This document shows, in pieces, positions 23,046 through 35,130 of a stretch of DNA of 64,000 bases; the stretch's first letter is position 1, and every line of letters begins with the position of its first letter. Source of the DNA: Gnetum montanum. Lineage: Eukaryota > Streptophyta > Gnetopsida > Gnetales > Gnetaceae. The notes beneath the pieces are model-generated. The model saw only the letters and a program-made list of their open reading frames with translations, was not told the DNA's origin and made no database searches. A program made the translations under genes and the position numbers. The stretch lies in assembly GCA_015680685.1 (NCBI GenBank), contig MNCI01003051.1:1-64000 (forward strand), read 5' to 3'.

Positions 23046-24498
23046 CCAATTGGTGACTCCTCCTTGTCATAGAATTGGACCTCCTATTTTCTAATGGAAG
23101 GATATCTATTATATTCTTCCACATTTTTCCTCTTTCACAACTCATCTTCTTCTTTTGCTACATGCTCTATTAGCTTGTGTATCTAATGAGCTCTTAGTTT
23201 AGACATTGTCCCTTGAGCATAAGCATCAAGAGTTCTTCTAGTTTCTACTTTGAGCCCATCTATGATGTGGAGGAGTTGTTCCCTTTGAGAATAATCATGG
23301 CCAGGGCATCAATGTACGAGAGAATAGTATCTATCCATGGTAGCATCCAAGGGTTCATGTGTTTCCTATTTCCAACCTTGGATTTTCCTTTTTAGATTGG
23401 ACACTCTGGAGTATGTTTGATATTTATCATTGAATAGCTCCACCATGATACTCCATCTGCAGATAGATTCTAGCTCTAAACACTGGTACCAACTTTTAGC
23501 TTTCTTGATAAGTGTCCTAGGGAAGAGTTTGAGTTTTTTCCAATCATTTTTAATGTTTTGTAAGGCATAGACATCATGGAAAGCTTGTAGATGCATTTGT
23601 GGATCAAAGTTATATCCCCCCTCAAATCTTGGGATATTGTTCATGTCTATGTGCTTGATCCAACTATCCTTCACAGTCCTAGTTGGGATCTTAACTGCCT
23701 TTGCAATGTTAAGCATGCTTCAAGTTACTAACAAATTCTCATCATCATCATGATTTTTTTGTTACCGATGATGTACTCTATTATCCCTTTGATTATTGTG
23801 GGCATGGTGATTAGTATTATTGCCTCTATGCTAACCTCCATCATAGTTATTCCTTCTACAGTGTCTTTTAGAATTAGAAGAAAAAGAAGTAGATGTAGAT
23901 GAAGAGGGGGAAGAGGAAGGAGGACTACCTCCACCATGAAATCTACCAATTTCTCCTTGGCTATCACAACCACATTCAGTAGATTTCCTATCATTTTGAT
24001 GCTTGTTTGATCACTTACTTTGACTATCATCTTTCCCTGAACTTGAATTGTGAATTGTAGACTGTAGATTCAAGGGCACACCTTCATCACTAGTAACAAA
24101 GGATAGATAATCTTCATGCTAAGAGTCCTTATAGGTAGGACCCTCATTTTCATCTTGGTTCATTAGGAATAAGGGATTAGTAAACTATTTCCCCTTAGCA
24201 TCCTCATGATGCCTCTCCTAATGTTGATCTTGCCTATGTTATGTGTTAATCATATGGTAGTCCTAATTGTCATAACCATTCACAACATATTCCTCTTGAA
24301 TATCTGAGATGCCAAACTTCTTAATATTTTAAAGTAGCATCTTGAGCATAGATAGAGTAAGGGACAATAGAATGTTGCCTTCCATATCACACCATGGAAG
24401 TTGCTCATCCTGATGTAGGATGAAGGTGAAATCAAACTCATCTAAATGAATATATATCACTTTGCACTCTTGTGGGAGTCACCTTTAAGAAGAAGACA
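23046..24498 (-). pseudogene. gag: Element 2 gag, N-terminal part
   Basis: Minus strand. ATG near 24498 (MSSS, then a stop) leads into FTFILHQDEQLPW, shared with element 3 at about 28710. A low-complexity Ser/Pro and Asn/His-rich linker follows (23728-24030), then the capsid core, open at 23366-23716: IPRFEGG...FHDVYAL, KLFPRTLIKKAKSWY, VELFNDKYQ, the typical gypsy gag order. It ends at the foreign insert. Confidence 0.75.
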
Positions 24499-24626
24499 TT
24501 TTGCAAACAATAAAATATCACTGTGCTCTTGTATTTATATTATTTGCTAATGATATTGATCTTGAGGTTTGTCCAATGATATTAATAATATCCACTAAAC
24601 CTAGATAGCACACATTTCGATAAACA

Positions 24627-24648
24627 GAGTCCCTAGCAATCATACCAA
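24627..24648 (-). other. Primer-binding site of element 2
   Basis: Minus strand: TTGGTATGATTGCTAGGGACT directly after the 5' LTR. It corresponds to the tRNA-Asp complement TGGCGCCGTTGCCGGGGA with losses mainly at CpG positions. Confidence 0.7.
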
Positions 24649-25577
24649 TGATGAGCAATGAAGGTTATCCCTACACCCAACCATACAAATCACAAAGTGT
24701 TCATGCATGATCTAGTTGAATTTTGTGGACTCTCTAGTTTTCAGTGCACTAGTCTTCTAGGAAGTGAATCTTGCCCTATAGGTTGTTTGTTGTCTTCCCG
24801 ATTACACTTGTGAAGCATAATAGTATGGTTAAGTGTAATCAAGGCATATGATTTTTATAATTTTGTGTTTTATGGTTTCGATGCTGAAAGAGAGAGATGA
24901 AGTAATTTAATGACTAATTTAATTTAACTCACTAACCAATCTCTAGCTAGTCCTAACATAAGCATATAGTCCCATTTTTCATACACATCTTAAACCCATG
25001 TATCCACTGCTAGGCTACCAAGTGCTATGCTACTGGGTGTACCAAGCAATAACATTACTTGGATTACCAAGAAAATACGTGTTATGCTCAAAGTAGTCAT
25101 ACTTATGTATTTAATCTATCTAGCTTATCATACTTGATTACTTAATTAGCTTAAATACATGAAAACATTAAATAAATAATTGAAATCATTAAATGCATGA
25201 ATGAAATATCTACGCTATAAAAAATGCTATAAGGTTTAGCAAGAATCTCATCTTTATTTTCGTACAAACTGTCATGCTTAGTTACAACAATGCTCGAATA
25301 AAGGTCCATACACTCAATGACTCTTGCTACAAGCACTTGGGAAAAATATTCTAACTTTCAAATGGACAAACTGCAAGAGCTCTACTACTACTATGAATCT
25401 AATGCTCATAAACATGGCTAGGAGCTTGTATTTATAGTTTTTGCTCTAGGCCTACATTGATGAGGCCTTGTCAATGTAGCAAACACTACATCGACGTAGC
25501 TTCGTCAACGAGGCAACACTATGTAAATGGGTACTCATCAATGGGGGCCCATCAATGCAACACTTTGACACTCATCA
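24649..25577 (-). repeat. 5' LTR of element 2
   Basis: 929 bp, TGATGAGC...ACTCATCA. Collinear with the LTR at 10453-11366, including the long identical block GAAGTAATTTAATGACTAAT. TATA box (minus) near 25430-25440; U3 repeats at 25445-25560. Confidence 0.93.
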
Positions 25578-26190
25578 ATAATTATAGAATGATTGTAATG
25601 ATCAATATTTTTTCCAAGCTTCTAAGAACTACTCTAAAATCTATGCTTGAAATATGGGCTAAAGAAAATTAGATATGTGCATGTTGAAAAGTAGAATTTA
25701 GGAACAACATTCTGCTATAGATCATATCATCATTTTAAAATAACTTATTGATAAAGCAAATGATGTACATAAGAAAAAATTTATTTACTTTGTACAATTC
25801 TCTAAGGACTATGATTTGGTTAATTGAAATAAGTTACGAAGGTTCTTGCAAAATTTAGAAGTTCTAGCACACTATTATTTGCTATTGAGTAATTTTACAA
25901 AAATATATGCATTTAGTTTATAAATAGGCAAAAAATAATTTTATTGATTAATTTTGTTAGTATTAAATAAGGATATCCTCTTTCTTCTAATTTATTTGGG
26001 CTTTTTATTGATAAACTTGATGAGTGAATATATAAAATACTAACTCAATTTGCAAATATAATTAGAAGTAGTCTTAGTAGATTTTACTATGATATCCTGT
26101 TGTCAAATGTCATGAAAAACATCAAATATACCTAACATTTGACATTATGCATAAAATATGCAATAGGGAAAATATAGAAGAAAATAAAAA
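25578..26190 (+). pseudogene. LINE, 3' part: reverse transcriptase
   Basis: Continuation of the LINE interrupted at 10452. In shifting frames it reads NYRMIVMINIFSKLL, then FRNNHSAIDHIIILK, then FVQFSKDYDLVN (the FVDFxKAFD block with its Asp altered), then GYPLSSNLFGLFIDKLDE and YYDILLSNVMKN (the YADDIVL block, altered). The order and spacing are diagnostic of a plant LINE RT. Catalytic residues are lost. The 3' end, UTR and poly(A) tail are not identifiable; homology fades at about 26190. Confidence 0.8.
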
Positions 26191-27617
26191 GGAAACTTTA
26201 TTAATATGAAAATAATATATCTCGATTATGCTCTAAGATTTTGTTGAGGTTATCTTCCTTAGGAATCTATCCCTTAGATGCAATTTAGGATTACTATAAT
26301 GGTTAGGCCTATACCCAACTAGAAGTGATGACTAGCCACCTTCATGTCCTACATCATCTATCACCTCTTACTCACCTTTACCAACTTTGCAACTCTATGC
26401 TAGCATGGTGTCTAATTCTCAAGATTAAGTACCTTAGGTCAAATCCCTAAAGGTCACCTTAAACAACATGCTATTATTACAATGTGTTGTTTCAAGTCTT
26501 ATTATAACGTATCCCTTTAGATCTTATTACAATAATTATATTGTTTATTATGAAATGACACCATCTTTATTATGAAATAACTCTATTCAAAAATAGAGGC
26601 ATGATAAACTACCCTTCTTATCTTTTGTTCATCTTCATACGAGTCCACATGTTGCACTTGAATAACACTTTGTACAATTAATTCAATCCATGTTGTGGAC
26701 ACTCAAAGGAAAATTTCATTAAGTTCTACAAAAGAAAACTACAAGAATTCAACTACTTGACTAACTAAAGGTATCATAAATGTGGTTGGTGTGTGCACTT
26801 ATATAGGCTTCAAAAGGATTAGCATCAACGTATATGTACCAACACATCCCAGGATGCATTGACAGGGCTACGTTGAGTGGCATGCATCAACATAGCTAAC
26901 TTATTGACACTTCATAATTAGGCCTTAGACATCTACAACTAGGACATCTAGGCTAGGTAGAAGATGTGTTTACAACCTCATAGGCTTTTTACCTAGACAT
27001 CTGCCTTGAAGCTTGAACATTTAGGCTATATCCAAGGTTGAGTGAAGATGGTTGATTCTTACCTTTAGGCATTCCAAAATCCTTGATCTAGGTTCCTTGA
27101 CTTACTTCTTATTCTAGAACTTATCAACTTGATCAATCCCTGAAACATAAGTGCAACCAAGCATACTTCTTCATTGTCTAGTTTTTATATCATCAAAACT
27201 TAGAATAGATCAACATTGGTGTGGTATATTGTATGTGTGTGTGTGCGCATGTGTGTATCATGGATTTTTATGTGCACATGTCGCCTATGGAATTTTCGCT
27301 ACACTTCTAAATAATCGCTAAGGGTGTCATGAATTGTATTATGTTTGTAACTACTATGAATACTAAGGCACAGTCCTTCTTGAGTTTACCCTCCTTTTTC
27401 AAATTAACTTGGAATGCTCAAGTGGTGTTATGTAGTGCTTTTCTAGGATAGCACCATAACACCATGAGAAATCCCAATGACTTGTTAACTAGCTAGGCTT
27501 GCTTGGATTGTGGGAAATTCATAGATATATCAAAATAAGTACATAGAAATCCTTCTCTTACTCCATATGAAAAGAAAGATACCAATAAAGTAAATAAGAC
27601 TAGAGGAATTTCCACTA
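26191..27617. other. Unassigned sequence with possible LTR-like promoter
   Basis: No coding sequence recognised. At about 26795-26815 the minus strand has CCTATATAAGTGC, with repeated CATCAACATAG/CATCAACGTA words at 26822-26900 to its right, an arrangement like U3 plus TATA of a minus-strand LTR; no boundaries could be found. A short TG-rich microsatellite lies at about 27226-27257. Confidence 0.35.
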
Positions 27618-28425
27618 TGATCAATCGTGCATCAGCCATGTCAATGGGATCCCATCAACATGATCTTGTTGACATAGAATTTACTATGTTTATGAGTACT
27701 TGTTGATATAGCACCTTATCTTGCCTATAAATACATACTCACCAACTACATTAATGGCATCCATTCATTAGTAGTTACCTGAACTCTTGCATTTTTGTTT
27801 TTCCAAAGTTAGAATATTTTCTAAGTGCCTGCAATAGGAGTGACATGTGTACAAATCTTTATTCGAGCACTAATGTACCTAAGCACTTCAATGTGATTGG
27901 TAATAAAGATGAGCTTTCTTCATAAACCTTGTAGCACTTGGACTTAGCCGAATGCTTACTTAATGCATTTATTATTCATGCACTTTAGTTTAATGTAATT
28001 ACTTAATTAATTAATTTTAGATAATTAATACACATAAGAACAACCATCTCGAGTATAATGCTTAGTTACCCAGTAGCGTTGTAACGTGTTTGGGATGTCT
28101 ACGAAAAATGGGAATGAATGTTTATGTTAGGATTAGCTAAGCATTAGTTAGTTATTAGATTAATTAAACATTGAATTATATTATTCTTGGCACTTAGGCA
28201 AATTAAACAAAAAATATAAATTGATAAAAATCATATGCCTCAGTTACACTTAACCATACCTTGGCACTTCACAAGTGACATTGAGAAGACAATGATCAAG
28301 TCTATTAGATTTACTACCTAGACCTAGTGTACTTAGAAAGCTAAAGTCTATGAAATTTGACTAGATCACTTAGTGAACACTAGTGATTCATATGGTTAGG
28401 TGTAGGGACTACTCACTACTCATCA
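27618..28425 (+). repeat. 5' LTR of element 3
   Basis: 808 bp, TGATCAATC...ACTACTCATCA. U3 repeats ATGTCAATGGGATCC and CATCAACATGATC (27640-27715), then TATA at about 27725 (GCCTATAAATAC). It shares the R/U5 blocks TTAGAATATTTTCTAAGTGC and ATAAACCTTGTAGCACTT with 63532-64000. Confidence 0.9.
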
Positions 28426-28426
28426 T

Positions 28427-28444
28427 TGGCACTGTTGCTAGGGA
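28427..28444 (+). other. Primer-binding site of element 3
   Basis: TGGCACTGTTGCTAGGGA, one base after the LTR. It differs from the complement of plant tRNA-Asp (TGGCGCCGTTGCCGGGGA) at five positions, all transitions and mostly at former CpG sites. tRNA-Asp priming is characteristic of Athila-lineage elements. Confidence 0.8.
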
Positions 28445-28576
28445 CTTTAATTAGCTACATGTGGTACCTAGAAGTTAGTGAAATTATACAATGACGTTGT
28501 AACAAACCCAAAAGGTAGCATCATTAACAAAAATAATAATAGTAACAAAAGCACATTGTTCTTCTTCTAATCCAAT

Positions 28577-30583
28577 ATGGCTTCTTGTCACAAGGGAGAT
28601 TCTCCACCATCATACAAAGGTAGATCCAATTAGCAAAGTTGTGAAGGGTTAAAATTGCTAGTACCCCAATATTGTAGAGTGTCTATACTCATCCTAATGA
28701 GTATGTTCTAGACCTCACCTTCATCCTACATCAAGATGAACAGTTGCAATGGAAGGACATGGAGGACAACATTGTGTTACTGCTCGATCGATCAGTTCCT
28801 ACACTACTACTCCAAACTCTCATGAAATTGGACATTGTAGGGCTTAATGTAGAGTACGTTGTGCAAGACCATGACTATCAATATTGTCATCCCATTAAGG
28901 CACAATGAAAGATTAAGGATATCCACTACAAGGCATCAAAGGGGAAACAATTCATAAACCCCTTGTCCTTGCTAGGCCAAAAGGAAAGAAAGGATCCCTT
29001 CTATGGAGGTTCTCAAAACACTGATTCTCCTCCTCTCTTATTTGATGAAGAGGGCCCTAACCAAAATTTATAGTCCACTATAAATAATCCTAGTTTAGGG
29101 AAGAACAACTCCCATGACCATGGGGGCTTCAAAGAATGGATTCAAAGCAAGAGCCAAGATAAGCACCATGACAGAGATAGACATGGTGAACATGACCATG
29201 ACAAAAGAAGAGGAAGTAGTAGACACTATGTTAGTGCTGGCTCTTCTCCCTTTTCACCTTTGACATCCTCATCTTCATCCTGCTTCAAATTTGATTGAAG
29301 CTATAGACGATGAGACCATGATGGAGGTGACCAATGGGATAGAGATGATTATGGAACCCACTAGAATAGTAGAGACTAAGGACATGGGTAATCAAGGAAG
29401 GTCCACCACCATGAAAGAAGGGGAAACATGGTCATCATAGGGGCTATAACTATGATGAGCCTTTACTTGCAATAAGGAACATGTTGAACATTGTGACAAT
29501 GAGGAGAAGGCACCACTTGATGAAGTGGTGCAATGTAAAACCTCACCAATCTAGAAATCTATTTTTGAAATATTGACCAAGGTAGATAAAATGTGGGATT
29601 CTTTGGATGAAAAATTCCAAACTGTGGTTGGAATTGCTAAAGAGTCCAAAGAATAAGGTAGTGGTTATGACCAGAGGAGAATGAAAGAAGTTGAACATGC
29701 CCACCAAAGAGGTAAGGCCAAAGTTGCTACTATTGAAGAGGTTGCAAAATCTAAGATAGATGATTATGGTGGATGTGACATCTGCCAATACGAGCATCCT
29801 AAGGGATGTCACCTTATTATGTCACACTTGTAGGAGTCTAGGATGTATGCGTTGAATCCTAAATTGATAAGAAGGCAAGCATCCAAGTGGCTACCTTATC
29901 CTTAAGGAAACTATAGGCAATTCCACCAACTACAAGCCTACTATTGGAGTTGAGCTCCACCCTAACCTCATGAGTAGTATTAGTAATGGCAGCATTCACA
30001 ACTGTGGGGGATGGCAGCATCCACAACTGTGGGGGATGCCACCACCAAGGTAGCAATACCCTTACTGACAATTAGATCCATATGGGTACTATGTTTAACA
30101 ACTGATTTGTCTACATGACTCTTGTAGTCATGCATCTTTCCAACACCACTAATACCCTCTTGAATAGTATAGAGCTCAATCTTAAAGAATGGAATCCCCA
30201 TTTTCATTATACCCTCATCATCCTTCTGCACTTGTACCTCCACCCTAAACTCAATTACCACCAGCACTATCTATGCAGGGTGAAATTCCTACCCATCCAT
30301 AACAAAGAAATGCCACAAGCGTTGTTAACTTACATCTAGCTTCCCAGCCAAGTGGTTTAAAAAATGAACCCTAAAAAGGACCTTTCTTCTGAACCAACAG
30401 TCCTTCTAAGCCCTCACAAACACCTATAGATGATAACTCTACTTCTTCTTCATCCTTTACTACATCATTTAAGAGCCTCTCAAACCAAATTCTTTCCAAG
30501 GTACATATTTTCATGCTAACCCATGAAGTCACCAATTGGAAAAGGGCTATCCACCTTCCTAGGAAAAGATCTGATCCTAGGAG
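28577..30583 (+). pseudogene. gag: Element 3 gag, internally deleted
   Basis: ATG at 28577 (MASCHKGDSPP). TFILHQDEQLQW at about 28710 matches the N-terminus of element 2 gag; a His/Asp/Arg-rich linker follows (29100-29430). After MLNIV (about 29490) the capsid core present in element 2 is missing, and the reading resumes at EILTKVDKMWDSLDEKFQT (about 29565). The knuckle CDICQYEHPKGCH is at about 29776-29815. The tail then decays up to the B insertion. Several stops and frameshifts. Confidence 0.7.
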
Positions 30584-30588
30584 TCCCC

Positions 30589-32171
30589 TGTAATGATGAA
30601 AAACGTCAGTCACTAGAAAATACCGAATGAAACCCGTGTACACAGTCTTAACCACGAATCCGTGTGAGGGCCGTGTTGGAGAAAACGAATCCGTGGTGCC
30701 CTGAACGGTCTTGTTGATCAGACAGGGACTTACTCAATAAGTAAATTGATGAATATTATGTGTGTTAGATATTCCGCGAAATAATTTGATTCGATGAATC
30801 GTAAAAGGAGTAGAAAAAAATGTAGATAAATTGGAATAACGACAACGTCAACACGACAAGAAGGATTGGATTTAAGAAAATGCGCAGTTCCAAGATCTAC
30901 ACTTTGACCTGAAAACTGAGTATATTGTATACAAAGTTCTAATGGAAAACTCCGCTTATCTTGTGCGAAGCATACACAAAATAACAAGAAAATTGTTCAG
31001 CAAGGAGTATAGAATGGAGTTCGATCTACCTCGTAAGCCAAAGATGGGATGCAAGGAAGGTCAAGCCTAAATGTCTATCGATCAACTGTTTCTGATCAAT
31101 AGATCTTGCCAACCGCACTAGATGATCTCTCAATCTCTGATCTGCTCCTTTCACCTTTGGTAGTCTCTACTCAAAACTGCCAATGATAGCCAATGGAGAG
31201 AACTGTATCTTCGCCAAAGGACTAATCGCTCCTGCTGCCAATGCTCAAGCAAATGTCTCTGTCTCTGCTAAAAGATGATGCTGCCAAAAGTTCAAGATGT
31301 CAGCCCTTGTTTCTTCATCAACTAGAGTATTTATAAGTTCGACAACATGTGGAGAAGGCATAGCCTTGATGACATGTGTCTCGAACCTTCAAAATACCAT
31401 TGACTTGGTAAACTTTATGTTGAAATTGGTCATGTCGCATCACGTTTTTGGGAAGGGGGGCAAAGTACGCTGTCGACCACTTCCGCCATAGCTGCTTCAT
31501 GATTATGCACAATACACTCATCAATGTATTGTGCGTGTGAATAACAGGTGCATGCCTGGTATTTTCCTAGCTGGTCTTAGGCTGCATTATGCTCGTTCGC
31601 GCTGCGTCGCGTGGCAGAACGTAATAAAACATGAAAATAGTTGATTCAAGCTGTTTTACTCTTATTTACCCCGCAAAGCATAATAGAGCGTAAAATTGTC
31701 AACTTTACAATAGATTTACGCTTGCCTACGCTACGTAGCATAATGAGCGTAAAGCGACCAATCTGCAAAAAAGGAAGAAGTCAATCTGCTGCACTTCCTT
31801 GAATTCTGACTTTGACTTTCTTGAAGCTCGTTACACTGCTTTGCGTAACGGAGCGTAAACTCAGCCCTGAGCAAAAGACTTAGCCGAATATGCAACAAGT
31901 CTTAAATTTTAAACTGCGTCAAAATTGCCGAAGTAAGTTACTTTCTGCTATCGGGCTACGTTAAACAAAGTTACGCTGAGTGACACTACGCTATGTTGCG
32001 TAATGTAGCATAAAGAAAGAAAACTTAGTAAGATTGACATATGTAAGGAACTTGGAGACTTGATACTGCACGCCTCTTTGCCCTGCTCTGTCTTCTGGAT
32101 TTCTGTCGCGAACCTTCGCCCGAATCGTGAATCTTCGCCTAAGGCTGATTTGCAATTTCTATGGTGTTTCA
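30589..32171 (-). repeat. 3' LTR of element B
   Basis: 1,583 bp; plus strand TGTAATGATG...GGTGTTTCA. Rich in GCGTAA/TTACGC words, often as inverted pairs (about 31580-32010). The polypurine tract adjoins its right end. Confidence 0.93.
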
Positions 32172-32186
32172 ATGGCCCCTCTTTAT
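32172..32186 (-). other. Polypurine tract of element B
   Basis: Minus strand: AATAAAGAGGGGCCAT directly before the LTR start TGAAACACC. Element C has AAAGAGGGGCCAA at the same place. Confidence 0.8.
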
Positions 32187-33369
32187 TGACGTTTAGAGGG
32201 CTTGCCCGAAAGACATCGACAAAGAATATGAAACACCGAATAGGTAAAAGTACCAACAGCGTTCATCAATGGTTACTCAAGTGTCGCCCTGTCAACGGAG
32301 AAGTGCAGAAATGAGGGAAACAGAGGATAGAAGGGTATGGGAAGGAATTTTTACAGAGGTAAGAGGAAAAAGGTTCGGGGAAGACTCAAATGAGGTTCGG
32401 GGAAGATGCAAATGAGTGAGTATAGTTTTTTTCACGCATAAGCATTCAGGCTTTCTCCTGCAATTGCGTTTGCATGGAGTTATGCCGTCATTTTGTAGAT
32501 GCAGGGGATTGCCTAGACAAATTGTGTTGCATCTGCGCAGCTTGGATGAGTTGTGTTTCATCCATTTTTCCGACCCACTTTTTTTTTTGCGTCCAACAAG
32601 CAAGTTGCATTATGCCGATTCATGGACTTGATTGTAATGCAAATGCAGAAAGCATATGCTGCGTATGTACGTTTTGCGTAAGGGAAGAAAATGGTGGAGA
32701 TGTAGGGAAAGTAAGAACTAGAGGTAGGATTATGAGGAAAACAGGGATGCACTCTTGAATAGACAAGCTAACCTAAGTGGCCATGTCAAAATGTCATCTG
32801 TATTTCACCACTCAGATGAACGCACCTTTGAATGACATCCTTGTAGCAAGTAACCTGCAACCAGAGGAGAAAAAAGAGGACACCATTGCTCGGTCAAATC
32901 ACCGGAGAGGTTGTTGAAACAAGTACCATTTGAGATGAGATAGAGTGAGCGGCCCATGGACGAGGAACCGTAGCACGAGGCCAGGGTCTCCATGTTGACG
33001 TTCGGCCCAGCATATCGCCGCGAAAGAACATCAGACTCAGCGCACCTAACTGGTTATGCAAAGAACCAACTAGATGAATCTGTGAAGCCAGAGCTTGATA
33101 GTGATGATGAGCAGAGGTCCCCAAGGTTGTTGTTGATGAGAACTTCTTTGGGGCTCCGATCGACAAAACTAAACTCTCAGAGGTGCCACCGCTACAGTGC
33201 GTGTAGTGACGGCATCTCCGAGGGGTTAGTAGTATGCCTTTCAGCACATCCGAGTAATCAGCAGAATGCCTGTGAGGTAGCGATGCTGGGATTGTCCCAA
33301 CATCTCACCCCATTTTTTTGTAGCCGCATGGAGATGATTACGCTCGCTTGATTTGGATGATGGTAGTCT
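32187..33369 (-). other. Element B 3' non-coding region
   Basis: Between the hairpin array and the 3' polypurine tract. Short ORFs on both strands show no homology to element C and no recognisable domains; I consider this untranslated element sequence. Confidence 0.55.
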
Positions 33370-33935
33370 GTAGGTCCCAGTTTTTAAGTCTTGGTAGACT
33401 GTCGTTACTAGTTTTAAGTCTCAGCAGACCATGGTCCCAGTTTAAAGTCTGGGCAGACCGAAAAATGCTAGTATTATGTCGTAGCAGATGGTGGTAGGGC
33501 TGATTTATGGTCTTAGCAGACCGTGCTATGGGTGTCAGTTTCATGTCATGACCTAGGGACAAATCTGTGTTGGTTTCACGTCTCGGCAAATGGCTACTTA
33601 CCTGTGCCAGTTTTATGTCATGGCGAATAGCCGGTGCCAGTTTCACATCATGGCGGACGTGTGCAGAAACTGCCAATTTTTCGTCTTGGCGAACCTGTAC
33701 AACGCTGCTAGTTTTTCGTCGTAGCGGACAGTTGTAACTTATCAGTTTTACGTCGTGGTGAACGATCAGTGCCAGTTTTACATCGTGGCGGACACGTGAA
33801 GGGAATGCTAATTTAGCATCATAGCAGACGATCGTTGCCAGTTTAGCATCATAGCGGACGATTATTGCCAGTTTAGCGTCATAGAGGACGATTGTTGCCG
33901 GTTTAGCGTCGTAACGGACAATTGTTGCCATGCCT
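33370..33935 (-). repeat. Hairpin-repeat array 1 of element B
   Basis: About 17 diverged tandem units of roughly 30 bp. Consensus on the plus strand: GCCAGTTTAGCGTCATAGCG then GACGATTGTT. Each unit has a constant AGTTT word followed by a short inverted repeat around a loop of about 6 nt, with differing stems: CGTC/GACG, AGTC/GACT, GTCT/AGAC. On the minus strand most units stay in one frame (33338-33946) as a repeated YDAKLAT-like decapeptide, but the stem pairing is the better conserved feature. Confidence 0.85.
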
Positions 33936-33957
33936 GATGTTAACACTGGATGTGCAG

Positions 33958-34875
33958 CTAAATGTAGTACTGCTTCAGATATATATGATTCACGGGATTC
34001 GGTAACTCATTGCCGTTGATATCTGCTAGCTTGAACGCGCCATTGCCATACACATCAGCTACCAAGAAAGGGCCTTCCCAGTTTGCAGAGAACTTGTCTA
34101 CTGGTTCGCGAATGGCCTTGAGAACCAAATCTCTCTTCTTGATAGGACGTTGTTGAGGATTATGACGGTGCTTCTGCCTCTGCTTATCTTGATACTTTTC
34201 AATGGTATCAAGCGTCTGTATTCGCTTCTCCTCTACTGAATCCAAATCCATGATCTGAGACTCGGTGTGTTGAGCCTCATTTATAATCGTGGAGAGGACC
34301 ATCTGTAGAGAAGGAANNNNNNNNNNNNNNNNNNNNNNNNNNNNNNNNNNNNNNNNNNNNNNNNNNNNNNGGGAGACCAAATCTTGTTACAATATTATCT
34401 AGAATGAAATGACAGATCTGTTGAGACGTGATCTTCTGCAGAGGGATGGCTTCCACCCACTTCGTGAAGTACTCGGTGGCAGTGATTATGAAGCTATGAC
34501 CTGCAGAAGATTTCGGTGTGATAGGCCCTATAATGTCTAGTCCCCATCGTTGAAAGGGCCATGTGATCTAAGTCGTGTGTAGTTCTGTAGGCGACACATA
34601 TATAAGGTTTGTGTAACGTTGACACGTGTCGCATGTTTTAACCTTTGTAATACAATCTTTCTCCATGTACAACCAATAATACCCTAAGCAACGAATTTTA
34701 GAAGCCATAGCTCGTGGTGCTACGTGTCCTTCGCATAATCCCTCATGGACTTCGCCTACTATGCATTGCGCCTGGTCTTTATTAACGCAAGTAAGTAGTA
34801 CTCCGTCAAAAGAGCGTCTACAGAGGGTACTATCTCCTATGATGACGTACTACCTAGCTCACTTGCGAATAGCGT
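33958..34875 (-). pseudogene. pol (IN): Element B integrase
   Basis: Minus strand. The zinc-binding HHCC domain is at 34640-34800 (VHEGLCEGH...CDTCQRY), followed by the start of the core: WGLDIIGPITPKS with the first catalytic Asp, then TEYFTKWVEA. An assembly gap (N, 34317-34370) removes the middle of the core. The C-terminal part (33958-34316) is open: KRDLVLKAIRE, NWEGPFLVADVYGNGAFKL, PVNHIYLKQYY, typical of Tat-lineage integrases. The upstream end at about 34875 meets the antisense gene, not RNase H. Confidence 0.85.
34317..34370. other. Assembly gap (N)
   Basis: A run of 54 N inside the integrase core of element B. The reading frame continues on both sides, so the true gap may differ in size. 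Confidence 1.
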
Positions 34876-35130
34876 CTTTCTATGCGCGTGTTTATTTTTT
34901 TTGCGTCATTCTACGTAAATTAGAGTCTTAGGCTATGGATCTCGTGTTAAAACGAGGATTTATACAATAGTATTGTGTCTATCGCCGCTGTCAAGGACAA
35001 ACCTTGTACTGTTACAAGGGTTTAGGCGATTTCGGTTGTATAGCTAGAGCGTAATTTGTAAATTTTCTATAGTTTAAGCATGGAATCGGAATGTAGACGA
35101 TAATGTGTTTATTTTTGTTTGTACAGTATT

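Larger units (their letters stand above)
10453..25577 (-). mobile_element. Element 2: full-length Athila-like Ty3/gypsy retrotransposon
   Basis: A complete 15.1-kb minus-strand element: 5' LTR 24649-25577, primer-binding site, gag, protease, RT, RNase H, integrase, spacer, ORF3, polypurine tract, 3' LTR 10453-11366. The target duplication ATAAT is exact (10448-10452 and 25578-25582), and the target is a LINE. It carries a 3.25-kb foreign insert in gag (about 19796-23045). All ORFs are interrupted and part of RT is deleted, so it cannot encode a full replication machinery. The LTRs still share long identical stretches but have diverged visibly, so the insertion is not recent. Confidence 0.92.

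Noticed and set aside
26600-27300. A further minus-strand LTR
   Set aside because: TATA and reiterated words are suggestive, but no TG...CA ends, partner LTR, primer-binding site or polypurine tract could be found, so it is noted only as unassigned.
32416-32758. Cys-rich ORFs of 71-94 codons near the 3' end of element B
   Set aside because: They have no counterpart in element C, overlap minus-strand ORFs of similar length, and contain no regular Cys spacing.
33370-33935. CRISPR-like array
   Set aside because: Units are contiguous and diverged without unique spacers of constant length, the DNA is plant retrotransposon, and the same array type occurs in a second element. It is a tandem hairpin repeat.
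33338-33946. 202-codon minus-strand ORF with a repeated decapeptide
   Set aside because: The 30-bp period keeps a frame open automatically. The array in element C does not keep the frame, while hairpin pairing is kept in both, so protein coding is the weaker explanation.
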